From the NCBI GenBank assembly GCA_900551205.1, contig URUW01000028.1, positions 1 to 13,075 of the forward strand: DNA of 13,075 nucleotides, in the 5' to 3' direction. Origin of the DNA: an uncultured Collinsella sp. Its GTDB lineage: Bacteria > Actinomycetota > Coriobacteriia > Coriobacteriales > Coriobacteriaceae. Shown piece by piece: positions 1-6,983 of the stretch (its first letter is position 1; each line of letters opens with the position of its first letter). A program made the translations under genes and the position numbers. The notes below the pieces were generated by a model that made no database searches, was not told the DNA's origin, and saw only the letters and a program-made list of their open reading frames with translations.

Positions 1-35
1 CCATCCGATTCTGTATTAAAAAACCCGCCAGGCTG

Positions 36-63
36 TTGTAAAAATGGACATCAGCGCTACTAT
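36..63 (+). promoter_or_regulatory. probable sigma-70-type promoter of the ABC importer genes
   Basis: A TTGTAA hexamer at 36-41 and a TACTAT hexamer at 58-63 are separated by 16 bases. This is a reasonable housekeeping promoter about 65 bases upstream of the lipoprotein gene. It is judged by eye only. Confidence 0.45.
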
Positions 64-68
64 AGTTC

Positions 69-94
69 CACTTGCACTTTGTCCCAGTGCAGTG
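69..94 (+). other. small hairpin in the 5' untranslated region of the importer transcript
   Basis: CAC plus TGCACT (69-78, with one bulged T) can pair with AGTGCA plus GTG (86-94) around a seven-base loop. It lies between the proposed promoter and the ribosome binding site. There is no T-run behind it, so it is not an obvious terminator, and I do not recognise a riboswitch or T-box. A role in mRNA stability or regulation is possible but unproven. Confidence 0.3.
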
Positions 95-126
95 TTTCCA
101 GCCATTTTTATACTGGGGGTAATGAT

Positions 127-1107
127 ATGAAGGACATCACCATCAGCCGCAGGAGCCTTCTGGTCTCCGCCGGTCTGCTCGCGCTCGCCCCGCTCGCCGG
201 ATGCGGCGGCAACTCTGGTTCCGGCTCTGCTGCCGCCGGTTCCGACTACACCATCGGCGTTCTGCAACTCACCGAGCACTCCGCACTCGATGCCGCCAAC
301 GACGGCTTTGTCAAGGCCATCAAGGAGAGCGGCCTTAAGGTCAAGATCGACCAGAAGAACGCCCAGAACGACCAGTCCACGTGTAAGTCCATTGCCGACA
401 AGTTTGTGGGCGACAACGTCAACCTGATTTATGCCATCGCTACGCCCGCCGCGCAGGCTGCCGCCGGCGCCACGGCCGATATCCCCATCGTGGGCTGTGC
501 CATCACCGACTACGCCGCCTCCGGCCTGGTCCAGGACAACGACAAGCCCGGCACCAACGTCACGGGTGCTTCCGACCTCACCCCGGTCGCCGAGCAGCTC
601 GAGATGATGCAGAAGGTCCTGCCCAACGTTAAAAAGGTCGGCCTGCTCTACTGCACCGCCGAGTCCAACTCCGACGTCCAGATCAAGGCCGCCAAGAAGG
701 AGCTCGACAAGCTGGGCCTCGAGTACACTGACTTCACCGTCTCGAGCTCCAACGAGATTCAGTCCGTCGTCGAGTCTGCCGTGGGCAAGGTCGACGCGCT
801 GTACTCCCCCACCGACAACACCATCGCCGCGGGTGCCTCGCAGGTCGGCCAGATCTGCAAGGAGAACAAGCTCCCCTTCGTGACTGGCGAGGAGGGTATG
901 TGCATGGCCGGCGGCCTGTTCACCCTCTCGATCAACTATGAGGACCTGGGCTACGCCGCGGGCGAGATGGCCGTTAAGATCCTGAAGGGCGAGGCCAAGC
1001 CCGAAGACATGCCGATCAAGCACCTCTCGAGCAAGGACCTGGTCGTCGTCAAGAACGACGAAATGGCCGAGGCGCTGGGCATCGACCTTTCCGCTCTGAA
1101 CGAGTAG
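127..1107 (+). CDS. ABC transporter substrate-binding lipoprotein (TrpX / ABC_sub_bind family)
   Basis: This is the extracellular solute-binding component of an importer completed by the next two genes. The 326-residue protein starts with a basic SRRS segment, a hydrophobic stretch and a lipobox LAGC, so Cys26 should be lipidated and anchor the protein outside the membrane. The twin arginines also allow Tat export. A Gly/Ser/Ala linker (27-39) leads to the mature domain starting YTIGVLQLTEH. The overall pattern (IYAIATPAAQAA, IPIVGCAITDY, VGLLYC, the C-terminal GYAAGEMAVKIL) fits the periplasmic-binding-like ABC_sub_bind family that includes TrpX and phenylalanine-binding relatives. The start at 127 follows a GGGGGT box at the right distance; an upstream ATG in frame at 79 would place extra residues ahead of the signal peptide. 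The ligand is not readable from sequence; an aromatic amino acid is an inference from the family. Confidence 0.9.
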   Translation: MKDITISRRSLLVSAGLLALAPLAGCGGNSGSGSAAAGSDYTIGVLQLTEHSALDAANDGFVKAIKESGLKVKIDQKNAQNDQSTCKSIADKFVGDNVNLIYAIATPAAQAAAGATADIPIVGCAITDYAASGLVQDNDKPGTNVTGASDLTPVAEQLEMMQKVLPNVKKVGLLYCTAESNSDVQIKAAKKELDKLGLEYTDFTVSSSNEIQSVVESAVGKVDALYSPTDNTIAAGASQVGQICKENKLPFVTGEEGMCMAGGLFTLSINYEDLGYAAGEMAVKILKGEAKPEDMPIKHLSSKDLVVVKNDEMAEALGIDLSALNE

Positions 1108-1175
1108 CGGCATGCGCGGCGATGTGCCTAGGGCCCATACTCGCGCCGTTGCCGTGTTATTCAATATCTGAGCCA

Positions 1176-1209
1176 CAGGGGCGAACGCCAAAGACCGGCG
1201 TTCGCCCTG
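1176..1209 (+). terminator. intercistronic GC-rich hairpin between binding protein and permease genes
   Basis: CAGGGGCGAACGCC at 1176-1189 pairs with GGCGTTCGCCCTG at 1197-1209, with one bulged G and a seven-base loop. Only a weak T-rich tract follows (CTTGTTA), so it is more likely a leaky terminator or an mRNA-stabilising stem than a full stop. Such an element would let the binding protein be made in excess over the membrane parts. Confidence 0.5.
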
Positions 1210-1265
1210 CTTGTTACGGATGAGACAAAACATCCGGCCGCAGCTCTTTCATGCATTGTTACCGC

Positions 1266-1271
1266 TATCAT
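1266..1271 (+). promoter_or_regulatory. possible -10 element ahead of the permease gene
   Basis: TATCATGG occurs here, about 26 bases upstream of the permease ribosome binding site. The same octamer or TACCATGG occurs ahead of the MscS gene and ahead of the BMP-like gene. I see no good -35 hexamer, so this is a recurring motif offered as a candidate only. Confidence 0.25.
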
Positions 1272-1311
1272 GGTGACTCACGTGTCCACCCTATCCTAGG
1301 AGGTATGAAGC

Positions 1312-2235
1312 ATGCTCATTGCATTGCAGGGCGCCATTTCGCAGGGCGTCCTCTGGGGCATTATGGTGCTTGGCGTGTTTATCACGTTCCGCCTGCTCGA
1401 CATCCCCGATATGACCTGCGACGGCAGCTTTGCCCTCGGCGGCTGTGTCTGCGCCGTACTCATCGTCAACAATAACGTCGACCCGCTGCTCGCCGTGCTT
1501 GCCGGCATGTGCGCCGGTGCCATCGCCGGTGCCGTCACGGGCATCCTGACCACCGTCTTTGAGATCCCCGCAATCCTTGCCGGAATCCTGACGCAGATCA
1601 GCCTGTGGTCCATCAACCTGCGCATCATGGGCAAGTCCAACACGCCCATCCTCGCCAAGGGCACCATCTTCTCGTCCGTCAGCAACATGACCGGCCTGCC
1701 GCAGTCCACCGTTGCCATTATCTTGGGCATTGTGCTGGCCGTGGCCATCGTCGCCATCCTGTACTGGTTCTTTGGCACCGAGATCGGCTCGGCGCTGCGT
1801 GCCACCGGCAACAACGAGTACATGATCCGCGCCCTGGGCGTTAACACCAACACCACCAAAATGATCGCCCTCGTGCTCTCCAACGCCCTCATTGGCCTTT
1901 CGGGTGCGCTCATCTGCCAGAGCCAGAAGTATGCCGACATTGGCATGGGCACCGGCGCCATCGTTATCGGTCTTGCCGCCATCGTCATCGGCGAGGTGCT
2001 CGGTCGCCTGCTGCCCGGCGGCCTCACGCAGTTTAGCGTCCGTCTTGCCTCCGCCGTCTTTGGCTCCGTGGTGTACTTCCTTATCCGCGCCATCGTGCTG
2101 CAGCTGGGCATGGACGCCAACGACATGAAGCTGCTCTCCGCCGTGATCGTCGCCGTGGCCCTGTGCGTGCCCGTGGTTTGGGAGCGCTATAAGCTCCGCA
2201 GCTCCTACACGAAGGGAGATGAGGCAGATGCTTAA
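1312..2235 (+). CDS. ABC transporter permease (TrpY-like, branched-chain amino acid permease superfamily)
   Basis: This is the membrane channel subunit of the importer. The 307-residue protein is almost entirely hydrophobic, with about eight or more membrane segments. The N-terminal block FRLLDIPDMTCDGSFALGG (26-44) is the typical start of permeases of this family, and the conserved cytoplasmic loop is EIGSALRATGNNEYMIRALGVN, which contacts the ATPase. A strong AGGAGGT box at 1298-1304 lies seven bases ahead of the chosen ATG. The gene overlaps the ATPase gene by eight bases, so the two are translationally coupled. It follows the binding-protein gene after a 204-base gap containing a hairpin and a possible second promoter. 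The substrate follows that of the binding protein and is not determined here. Confidence 0.92.
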   Translation: MLIALQGAISQGVLWGIMVLGVFITFRLLDIPDMTCDGSFALGGCVCAVLIVNNNVDPLLAVLAGMCAGAIAGAVTGILTTVFEIPAILAGILTQISLWSINLRIMGKSNTPILAKGTIFSSVSNMTGLPQSTVAIILGIVLAVAIVAILYWFFGTEIGSALRATGNNEYMIRALGVNTNTTKMIALVLSNALIGLSGALICQSQKYADIGMGTGAIVIGLAAIVIGEVLGRLLPGGLTQFSVRLASAVFGSVVYFLIRAIVLQLGMDANDMKLLSAVIVAVALCVPVVWERYKLRSSYTKGDEADA

Positions 2236-3022
2236 GCTCTCGCACGTCAAGAAGACCTTTAACAAGGGCACCGTCACCGAGAAGCGCGCGCTCACCGGCG
2301 TCGACCTCACCCTCAACGATGGCGACTTTGTAACCGTGATTGGCGGCAACGGCGCCGGCAAGTCCACGCTGCTCAATATGATCGCCGGCGTGTATCCGCT
2401 TGATTCGGGTGTTATTGAGCTCGACGGCACCGACATCTCTCGTCTGAGCGAGTCGCAGCGCGCCAAGTACCTGGGCCGTGTGTTCCAGGACCCCATGCGC
2501 GGCACCGCAGCCGACATGCAAATTGCCGAAAACCTGGCCCTCGCCAAGCGCCGCGGCCAGCGTCGCGGTCTTTCGTGGGGCGTCACCAAGGCCGAGAAGG
2601 ACGAGTACGTTGAGCTGCTCAAGCGCCTGGACCTCGGTCTGGACACGCGCCTCAACGCCAAGGTCGGCCTGCTCTCGGGCGGCCAGCGCCAGGCACTCAC
2701 CCTGCTGATGGCCACGCTCACCAAGCCGCGCCTGCTGCTGCTCGACGAGCACACCGCGGCACTCGACCCCAAGACCGCCTCTAAGGTGCTCAATCTGACC
2801 GAGGAGATTGTCGACGAGAACCACCTGACCACGCTCATGGTCACGCACAACATGAATGACGCCATCCGTCTGGGCAATCGCCTGATCATGATGCACGAGG
2901 GCCACGTTATCTACGACGTGGCGGGCGACGAGAAGAAGTCGCTCACCGTCGCCGACCTGCTGCAGAAGTTCGAGGAGGTCTCGGGCGGCGAGCTCGCCAA
3001 CGACCGCATGCTGCTGAGCTAA
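2228..3022 (+). CDS. ABC transporter ATP-binding protein (TrpZ-like)
   Basis: This cytoplasmic ATPase powers the importer. In the 264-residue product the Walker A motif GGNGAGKS is at 39-46, the Q-loop glutamine at 87, the signature LSGGQRQ at 149-155, Walker B LLLLDE at 169-174 with the catalytic glutamate, and the switch histidine at 208 (VTHN). All catalytic parts are therefore present. Two ATGs are possible. At 2228, AAGGGAG at 2212-2218 stands nine bases ahead; the alternative at 2219 would abut that box, so I chose 2228. The reading frame overlaps the permease stop. The stop codon is partly built from the first bases of a hairpin repeat that probably ends the transcript. Confidence 0.93.
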   Translation: MLKLSHVKKTFNKGTVTEKRALTGVDLTLNDGDFVTVIGGNGAGKSTLLNMIAGVYPLDSGVIELDGTDISRLSESQRAKYLGRVFQDPMRGTAADMQIAENLALAKRRGQRRGLSWGVTKAEKDEYVELLKRLDLGLDTRLNAKVGLLSGGQRQALTLLMATLTKPRLLLLDEHTAALDPKTASKVLNLTEEIVDENHLTTLMVTHNMNDAIRLGNRLIMMHEGHVIYDVAGDEKKSLTVADLLQKFEEVSGGELANDRMLLS

Positions 3023-3061
3023 AACCTGCCAATAAGGGACAGGTTTATTTTGGCAGGTTTT
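3021..3061 (+). repeat. hairpin repeat A (GGGACAGG-core family), probable terminator of the importer operon
   Basis: AAACCTGCCA at 3022-3031 pairs perfectly with TGGCAGGTTT at 3051-3060, extended by the flanking A and T. The loop holds GGGACAGGTTTATTT. This is the most divergent copy of six in the window: the outer stem differs, but the AAAACC start, GGGACAGG core and GGTTTT end are kept. The A-rich and T-rich ends would allow it to work as a terminator in either direction. Confidence 0.7.
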
Positions 3062-3076
3062 ATCTGCGCAAACGTC

Positions 3077-3116
3077 AAAACCGCCGCAAAGGAACAGATA
3101 CCTTTGCGACGGTTTT
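3077..3116 (+). repeat. hairpin repeat B (GGGACAGG-core family)
   Basis: AAAACCGCCGCAAAGG at 3077-3092 pairs with CCTTTGCGACGGTTTT at 3101-3116 with one mismatch, around an eight-base loop (AACAGATA). It shares the AAAACC...AAAGG...CCTTT...GGTTTT layout with copies C to F but has a diverged core. It lies only 15 bases downstream of copy A. Confidence 0.7.
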
Positions 3117-3179
3117 CGCATATCATGTCGATAATCCAGCGTCAGCAGGAACCACTGGTTAAGAACTAAGGAAACTGCC

Positions 3180-3284
3180 ATGAGAAGACTCTTTCCCCGT
3201 CTTGCTTGACCGCCGCACTCCTTGCCGGCGTGCTCGCCGGCGGCCCAGCTTACGCCACCGCGGCCACCCCATCTCAAGTTATCG
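3180..3284 (+). pseudogene. frameshifted remnant of a secreted-protein gene (signal peptide only)
   Basis: An AAGGAA box at 3168-3173 precedes an ATG at 3180. The frame reads MRRLFPRLA and then hits TGA at 3207. Stepping back one base gives LTAALLAGVLAGGPAYATAA, a textbook continuation of a Sec signal peptide with an AYA-type cleavage site. Restoring one T in the CTTGCTTGACC region would join the halves. The coding sequence then runs straight into a terminator at 3285-3314, so the mature protein is missing. This is best read as the 5' stub of an exported-protein gene left by a deletion plus a one-base loss. The original function cannot be told. Chance resemblance is possible, but the ribosome box, start and signal peptide agree. 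Confidence 0.6.
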
Positions 3285-3314
3285 GCCCGTCCGATGTGAT
3301 CGGACGGGCTTTTT
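3285..3314 (+). terminator. strong intrinsic terminator
   Basis: GCCCGTCCGAT at 3285-3295 pairs perfectly with ATCGGACGGGC at 3299-3309 around a GTG loop and is followed by five Ts at 3310-3314. It probably ended the gene now reduced to a signal-peptide stub, and it insulates the downstream channel gene. Confidence 0.9.
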
Positions 3315-3320
3315 GGTGGG

Positions 3321-3326
3321 TATCAT
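3321..3326 (+). promoter_or_regulatory. possible -10 element of the MscS gene
   Basis: GGTATCATGGTT at 3319-3330 contains TATCAT and lies just behind the terminator, about 16 bases ahead of the ribosome binding site. Nearly the same string, GGTACCATGGTT, is found at 4171-4182 before the next gene. No clear -35 hexamer is seen, so the call rests on position and recurrence. Confidence 0.35.
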
Positions 3327-3356
3327 GGTTGGACGATCATTAGGAGGTTTCCCTAC

Positions 3357-4124
3357 ATGGAATTGTTTGAGCCAATTCTTCATTTCTTTGCACAACGATG
3401 GGTCCACAACATCATCTGGGCAGGTATCTTGGCTATCGGCACCGCCGTTGCCGCCAAGGTCGCGTCCAAGACCCTGCGCCACCTGCTTAACCGCGACGAT
3501 AACCCACTCCCTTCATCCAGCATCTTCATCAACATCGCGCGCGCCGTCATATGGACGATCGGCGGCAGTTTTATCCTCGACAACTGCTTTGGCGTTAACG
3601 CAAACGCCCTCGTCGCCGCTCTTGGCGTCGGCGGCATCGCCATCTCGCTCGGCTTTCAGGACACGCTTTCAAACCTCATCGGCGGCATGCAGGTGACGTT
3701 TATGGGCATTATCAAACCCGGCGACAATATCGAGGTCGGCGGCGTGTCGGGCGTGGTCCAAGATATCACCTGGCGCCATACGACCATCGAAGATGCCTGC
3801 GGGCAGACCATCATCATCCCCAACTCCAACATCTCCAAGAACACACTCGTGCATTTGATGCCCTTTGGGCGCGTGGCCGTCCCCGTCGCGGTCAAGGACA
3901 CGTCCAAGTGGGCTTCACTGGACGCGCTGGCAGATGAGCTCACCAACGCCACCAAGGCCGCTGTGCTTCCCATCTCGGGCTTTGACAAGGAGCCGTACGT
4001 GCTCTTTAGCGAGATCGGCGACTTTGGCGTCAAGGGCAAAATCATCTTCATCGTCAGTGACGACAGCACCACTTTCACGGCAGCCGACGCCTGTATCCGC
4101 GCCATCGCCCCCATCATCGCCTAA
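3357..4124 (+). CDS. small-conductance mechanosensitive channel, MscS family
   Basis: This is an inner-membrane channel that opens under membrane tension and releases solutes during osmotic down-shock. The 255-residue protein has membrane segments at about 18-40 and 58-78 and a Gly/Ala-rich pore helix at about 82-115, containing ALGVGGIAISLGFQDTLSNL. The beta domain follows with the hallmark KPGDNIEVGGVSGVVQDI (120-137) and IIIPNSNISKN (152-162). The length is typical of short three-helix MscS proteins. AGGAGG at 3342-3347 lies nine bases ahead of the ATG. The gene sits alone between a terminator and hairpin repeat C, whose first bases supply the end of its stop codon, so it is probably transcribed by itself. 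Confidence 0.93.
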   Translation: MELFEPILHFFAQRWVHNIIWAGILAIGTAVAAKVASKTLRHLLNRDDNPLPSSSIFINIARAVIWTIGGSFILDNCFGVNANALVAALGVGGIAISLGFQDTLSNLIGGMQVTFMGIIKPGDNIEVGGVSGVVQDITWRHTTIEDACGQTIIIPNSNISKNTLVHLMPFGRVAVPVAVKDTSKWASLDALADELTNATKAAVLPISGFDKEPYVLFSEIGDFGVKGKIIFIVSDDSTTFTAADACIRAIAPIIA

Positions 4125-4162
4125 AACCACCGCAAAGGGGACAGGCACCTTTCTGGTGGTTT
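4123..4162 (+). repeat. hairpin repeat C (GGGGACAGGCACC core)
   Basis: AAACCACCGCAAAGG at 4124-4138 pairs imperfectly with CCTTTCTGGTGGTTT at 4148-4162 around a loop containing the core GGGGACAGGCACC (4137-4149). The repeat begins inside the TAA stop of the MscS gene. The AAAACC...GGTTT ends suggest a terminator role. Confidence 0.75.
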
Positions 4163-4172
4163 CGCATCGTGG

Positions 4173-4178
4173 TACCAT
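4173..4178 (+). promoter_or_regulatory. possible extended -10 element of the BMP-like operon
   Basis: TGGTACCATGG contains TACCAT preceded by TG at extended -10 spacing, about 26 bases ahead of the ribosome box of the next gene. It matches the motif ahead of the MscS gene at 10 of 11 positions. The -35 region is not convincing. Confidence 0.35.
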
Positions 4179-4218
4179 GGTTCATATCGTTGTTTAAACG
4201 ACTAAGGGAGTAGACACC

Positions 4219-6135
4219 ATGGAAGAGGCCTATCGTCAAGCACGCAAGCGCGGCGAGCAGGGACGCCGTCGCGCCATCAGCCAAAGCGAGCACCCGTACC
4301 TTACGGACCTCGATAGCCTCGTTGCCCAGCTCCCCTTAGGTCAGCGAGAGAGCGTCGGCCTAAGGGACATTCCGCTCGAAATGGTCGTCGGCACGGTTAC
4401 CAAGGGCCGTCAGTCAGCCTTTTCGTGCAACTTTATGCCCCTGTTGCCATTTAGCACCGAGTTCGCCCGCAAGTGGTCCAACCTCTATGACATCCAGGTG
4501 ACCGAGGGCTATCGCGACCCCATCATCGTCACCGAGTTCATGCATCGGTTCTACGTCCAGGAGGGCAACAAGCGCGTCAGCGTCCTCAAATTCCTGGACG
4601 CCCCGACGGTTTCGGCCAAGGTCACCCGCCTCTACCCCGGCACATGGGATTCCGTCGAAAGTCGCCTGTACGGCGAGTTCTGCGCGTTTTGGCGCGTCTG
4701 CCCCCTATACGAGATTGAGTTCTCGCGCGAGGGAAGCTATGAGACGCTCGCCAAGATGCTCGGCCAGGACCTTGTCGAAAAGTGGCCACAGAAAAAGGTC
4801 GACTACCTGCGCCACACCTTCCTACTCTTTAAACGCGCCTACCTGCGCGCCGGCGGCGACCATCTGGACATTACGCCCGCCGACGCCATGCTCGTCTACC
4901 TCAATGTTTACAACCAGGACCGCCTGCTAGATACGCCGACGGATATCGTCGTAAACCGCCTGTGCAAGATTTGGCGCGAGCTGGTCATTGCCGGCAAAAA
5001 TGACGAGGACAAGGTCAGTCTTGTCGAAGCGCCGAGCGTCGATGAGGAAGAGGCGCCCGCCAAGTCCACCTCCGGCGTGCTCAACTTCTTTATGGGCAAG
5101 ACTGTCTACTCGGCGGCCAACCCCCTGCGCATCGCCTTTATCCATGAATTCCCCTGTGCTACGTCGAGCTGGGACAGCCTGCACGACCAAGGGCGTCAGT
5201 ATCTCGACGAGCACTTTGGCGGCATCGTGCGCACCGAGGCATTCGAGGACTGCCACGATCCAGACGTGTTCTACGCCGCCGTGGAAACGGCTGTCAAACA
5301 CGGAGACAACGTCATCTTCTCGACCTCGCACCGCCTGATGGAATATACGCTCAGGGCTGCCGTTGAGTATCCCCAGGTTCGGTTCCTCAACTGCTCTATC
5401 GGCCTTCCCCACCAAAGCGTGCGCTCGTATTTTGGAAAGATGTACGAGGCCAAGTTCCTCCTGGGCGCCCTTGCGGCCAGCATGGCAGACAACCATCGCA
5501 TTGGCTACCACGCGTCCGTCTTTGCGTCGGGCGCGCTTAGCGAGATCAACGCCTTTGCAATTGGCGCCTCGCTGCTCGACCCCCGCGCGCAAATTATCCT
5601 GACCTGGGGCGATGTGCCCGCCGGCGGTCTTGCCGAGGCCATGTGCCGCGAAGGCGTGAGTGTTATGACCGGCGCTGACATGTCCAAGTCGCTGGAGGAC
5701 CCCACGGCCTACGGACTTCACCGCCTGGTCGATGGCAAAGTCGTCGGCACCGCCATGCCGGTATGGAACTGGGGCCGTTACTACGAGCTTATCGTGCGAA
5801 GCCTGCTGCATGGCACCTGGGATGAGACCAGTGACGACAGCCAGGTTCGCGCCGTCAACTACTGGTATGGTATGAGCTCGGGCGTCATCGACATTCGCTA
5901 CGCTCCGGGCCTGCCCTATCAGACGCGCAAGCTTGTTCAGCTGCTCCGCAATGGCATCGTCGAGGGCTCCATCAATCCATTTGGCGGCGAGCTCCATAGC
6001 CAAGACGGCGTGGTGCAGATCGAGGGCTTTCCCCCACTGCCGAGCACGCAAATCGTCGAGATGGACTGGCTGGCCGACAACGTGGTGGGCGCCATTCCGC
6101 AACTCGATGATGAGCCGAAGGTCCGCGCCCTATGA
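4219..6135 (+). CDS. cytoplasmic two-domain protein: ParB-like N-terminal segment plus PnrA/BMP-type ligand-binding domain
   Basis: This 638-residue protein has no signal peptide, lipobox or membrane segment, so it should stay in the cytoplasm. The basic N-terminus is followed by a region at about 45-130 ending in DPIIVTEFMHRFYVQEGNKR; the EGNKR (115-119) and its setting resemble the conserved box of ParB/Srx-like domains. A middle region (140-290) is unrecognised and ends in an acidic linker. From about 302 (LRIAFIHEFP) the protein resembles BMP/PnrA nucleoside-binding proteins, including NCSIGLPHQSVRSYFGKMYEAKFLLGALAA-type sequence at 391-420 and DIRYAPGLP near the C-terminus. Such domains normally sit outside the cell feeding an ABC importer, so an intracellular sensor or regulator is a plausible inference. 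AAGGGAG at 4204-4210 supports the start. The stop overlaps the phosphoesterase start (ATGA), implying joint function. The biochemical role is unknown. Confidence 0.8.
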   Translation: MEEAYRQARKRGEQGRRRAISQSEHPYLTDLDSLVAQLPLGQRESVGLRDIPLEMVVGTVTKGRQSAFSCNFMPLLPFSTEFARKWSNLYDIQVTEGYRDPIIVTEFMHRFYVQEGNKRVSVLKFLDAPTVSAKVTRLYPGTWDSVESRLYGEFCAFWRVCPLYEIEFSREGSYETLAKMLGQDLVEKWPQKKVDYLRHTFLLFKRAYLRAGGDHLDITPADAMLVYLNVYNQDRLLDTPTDIVVNRLCKIWRELVIAGKNDEDKVSLVEAPSVDEEEAPAKSTSGVLNFFMGKTVYSAANPLRIAFIHEFPCATSSWDSLHDQGRQYLDEHFGGIVRTEAFEDCHDPDVFYAAVETAVKHGDNVIFSTSHRLMEYTLRAAVEYPQVRFLNCSIGLPHQSVRSYFGKMYEAKFLLGALAASMADNHRIGYHASVFASGALSEINAFAIGASLLDPRAQIILTWGDVPAGGLAEAMCREGVSVMTGADMSKSLEDPTAYGLHRLVDGKVVGTAMPVWNWGRYYELIVRSLLHGTWDETSDDSQVRAVNYWYGMSSGVIDIRYAPGLPYQTRKLVQLLRNGIVEGSINPFGGELHSQDGVVQIEGFPPLPSTQIVEMDWLADNVVGAIPQLDDEPKVRAL

Positions 6136-6842
6136 AAATCCTTGCCATAGCCGATACCGAAGAACGATGCCTATGGGAGTGCTTTCGCAAGGAACGCTTT
6201 GAGGGTGTCGACCTGATTTTGTCCGCTGGCGACCTGGACCCGGACTATCTTGAGTTTTTGGTTACGGTCATCAACAAGCCGCTCATCTACGTGCGCGGCA
6301 ACCACGATGACCGCTACGCACGTCATGCACCGGGCGGCTGTATCTGTGTCGAAGACACCGTGTACGTGTATCGCGGCGTCCGCATTGCGGGGCTTGGCGG
6401 CTCCATGCGCTATCGAGACGGTGCCAACATGTACACCGAGCGCGAGATGACCAAGCGTATGCGCAAGCTGTCCCGCAAAGTGAGGATGGTCGGCGGCTGC
6501 GACATTCTGCTTACCCACGCGCCCGCCGCCGGCGTGGGCGATCTGGATGATCTGCCACATCGAGGATTCGAATGCTTCAACACAGCGCTCGAATCCTGGA
6601 ACCCCGACTACATGGTGCACGGGCATGTGCACCAATGCTATGGTCGCGACTTTCAGCGCGAGCGTCGGCATGCATGCGGGACAACGATCATCAACGCCTG
6701 CGGCTATATGCAGTTTGAGCTAGATGAAGCGCGCTACCCCATCCGTGGCTGGCAGGCAGCCTGGCTCAACTCGCAAACCATGCGCCGCGAGCTCAAACGC
6801 CACGAAGCAATCGAGTCTTCAACCGCCAGAACCCCCTGGTAA
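6132..6842 (+). CDS. metallophosphoesterase (calcineurin-like / YfcE-type)
   Basis: The 236-residue protein carries the ordered metal-binding motifs of calcineurin-like phosphoesterases: IADTE (6-10), AGDLD (32-36), RGNHDD (55-60), LLTHAP (126-131) and HGHVH (163-167). It should hydrolyse a phosphomono- or phosphodiester in the cytoplasm; the substrate cannot be read off. One feature is odd: the first motif is normally DxH, and here the His is Glu10, a candidate but altered metal ligand. The start overlaps the upstream stop as ATGA, so translation is coupled to the BMP-like protein, and the two are likely partners. The C-terminal tail after 205 is basic and not part of the catalytic core. A hairpin repeat begins nine bases after the stop and may end the operon. 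Confidence 0.88.
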   Translation: MKILAIADTEERCLWECFRKERFEGVDLILSAGDLDPDYLEFLVTVINKPLIYVRGNHDDRYARHAPGGCICVEDTVYVYRGVRIAGLGGSMRYRDGANMYTEREMTKRMRKLSRKVRMVGGCDILLTHAPAAGVGDLDDLPHRGFECFNTALESWNPDYMVHGHVHQCYGRDFQRERRHACGTTIINACGYMQFELDEARYPIRGWQAAWLNSQTMRRELKRHEAIESSTARTPW

Positions 6843-6850
6843 CTGCCAAC

Positions 6851-6910
6851 AACCACCACGAAGGGGATAGGCACCTTTATGGTGGTTTTGCTGACTCGTC
6901 CGACCTGTCC
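6851..6910 (+). repeat. hairpin repeat D with a shared 3' flank
   Basis: AACCACCACGAAGG at 6851-6864 pairs with CCTTTATGGTGGTT at 6874-6887, with a variant core GGGGATAGGCACC. The 60 bases to 6910 match copy E (8867-8926) at 57 positions by eye, including a 23-base flank outside the hairpin that copies B and C lack. D and E are therefore a recent duplicate pair or a longer subtype. Confidence 0.75.
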
Positions 6911-6956
6911 ATCACGGTGCTTGTGTAATTAACGAGAACACTCATTGTTTTGTAAG

Positions 6957-6983
6957 GACGGCGCTCACGTGCCGTCTTTTTTT
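6957..6983 (+). terminator. intrinsic terminator upstream of the sigma factor gene
   Basis: GACGGC at 6957-6962 pairs with GCCGTC at 6971-6976 around an eight-base loop, followed by seven Ts (6977-6983). It separates the phosphoesterase operon from the sigma factor gene. Confidence 0.85.

Noticed and set aside
79..126. An upstream in-frame ATG for the binding lipoprotein
   Set aside because: It would bury the signal peptide and lipobox behind 16 extra residues; 127 has a suitable ribosome box.
1291..2889. A 532-codon open frame on the minus strand across the permease and ATPase genes
   Set aside because: It is antisense to two clear ABC transporter genes and has His/Gly/Asp-rich composition typical of a shadow frame, with no plausible start signal.
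4927..6102. A 391-codon minus-strand open frame within the BMP-like gene
   Set aside because: It is antisense to a gene with good ribosome binding site and domain content; no family resemblance.
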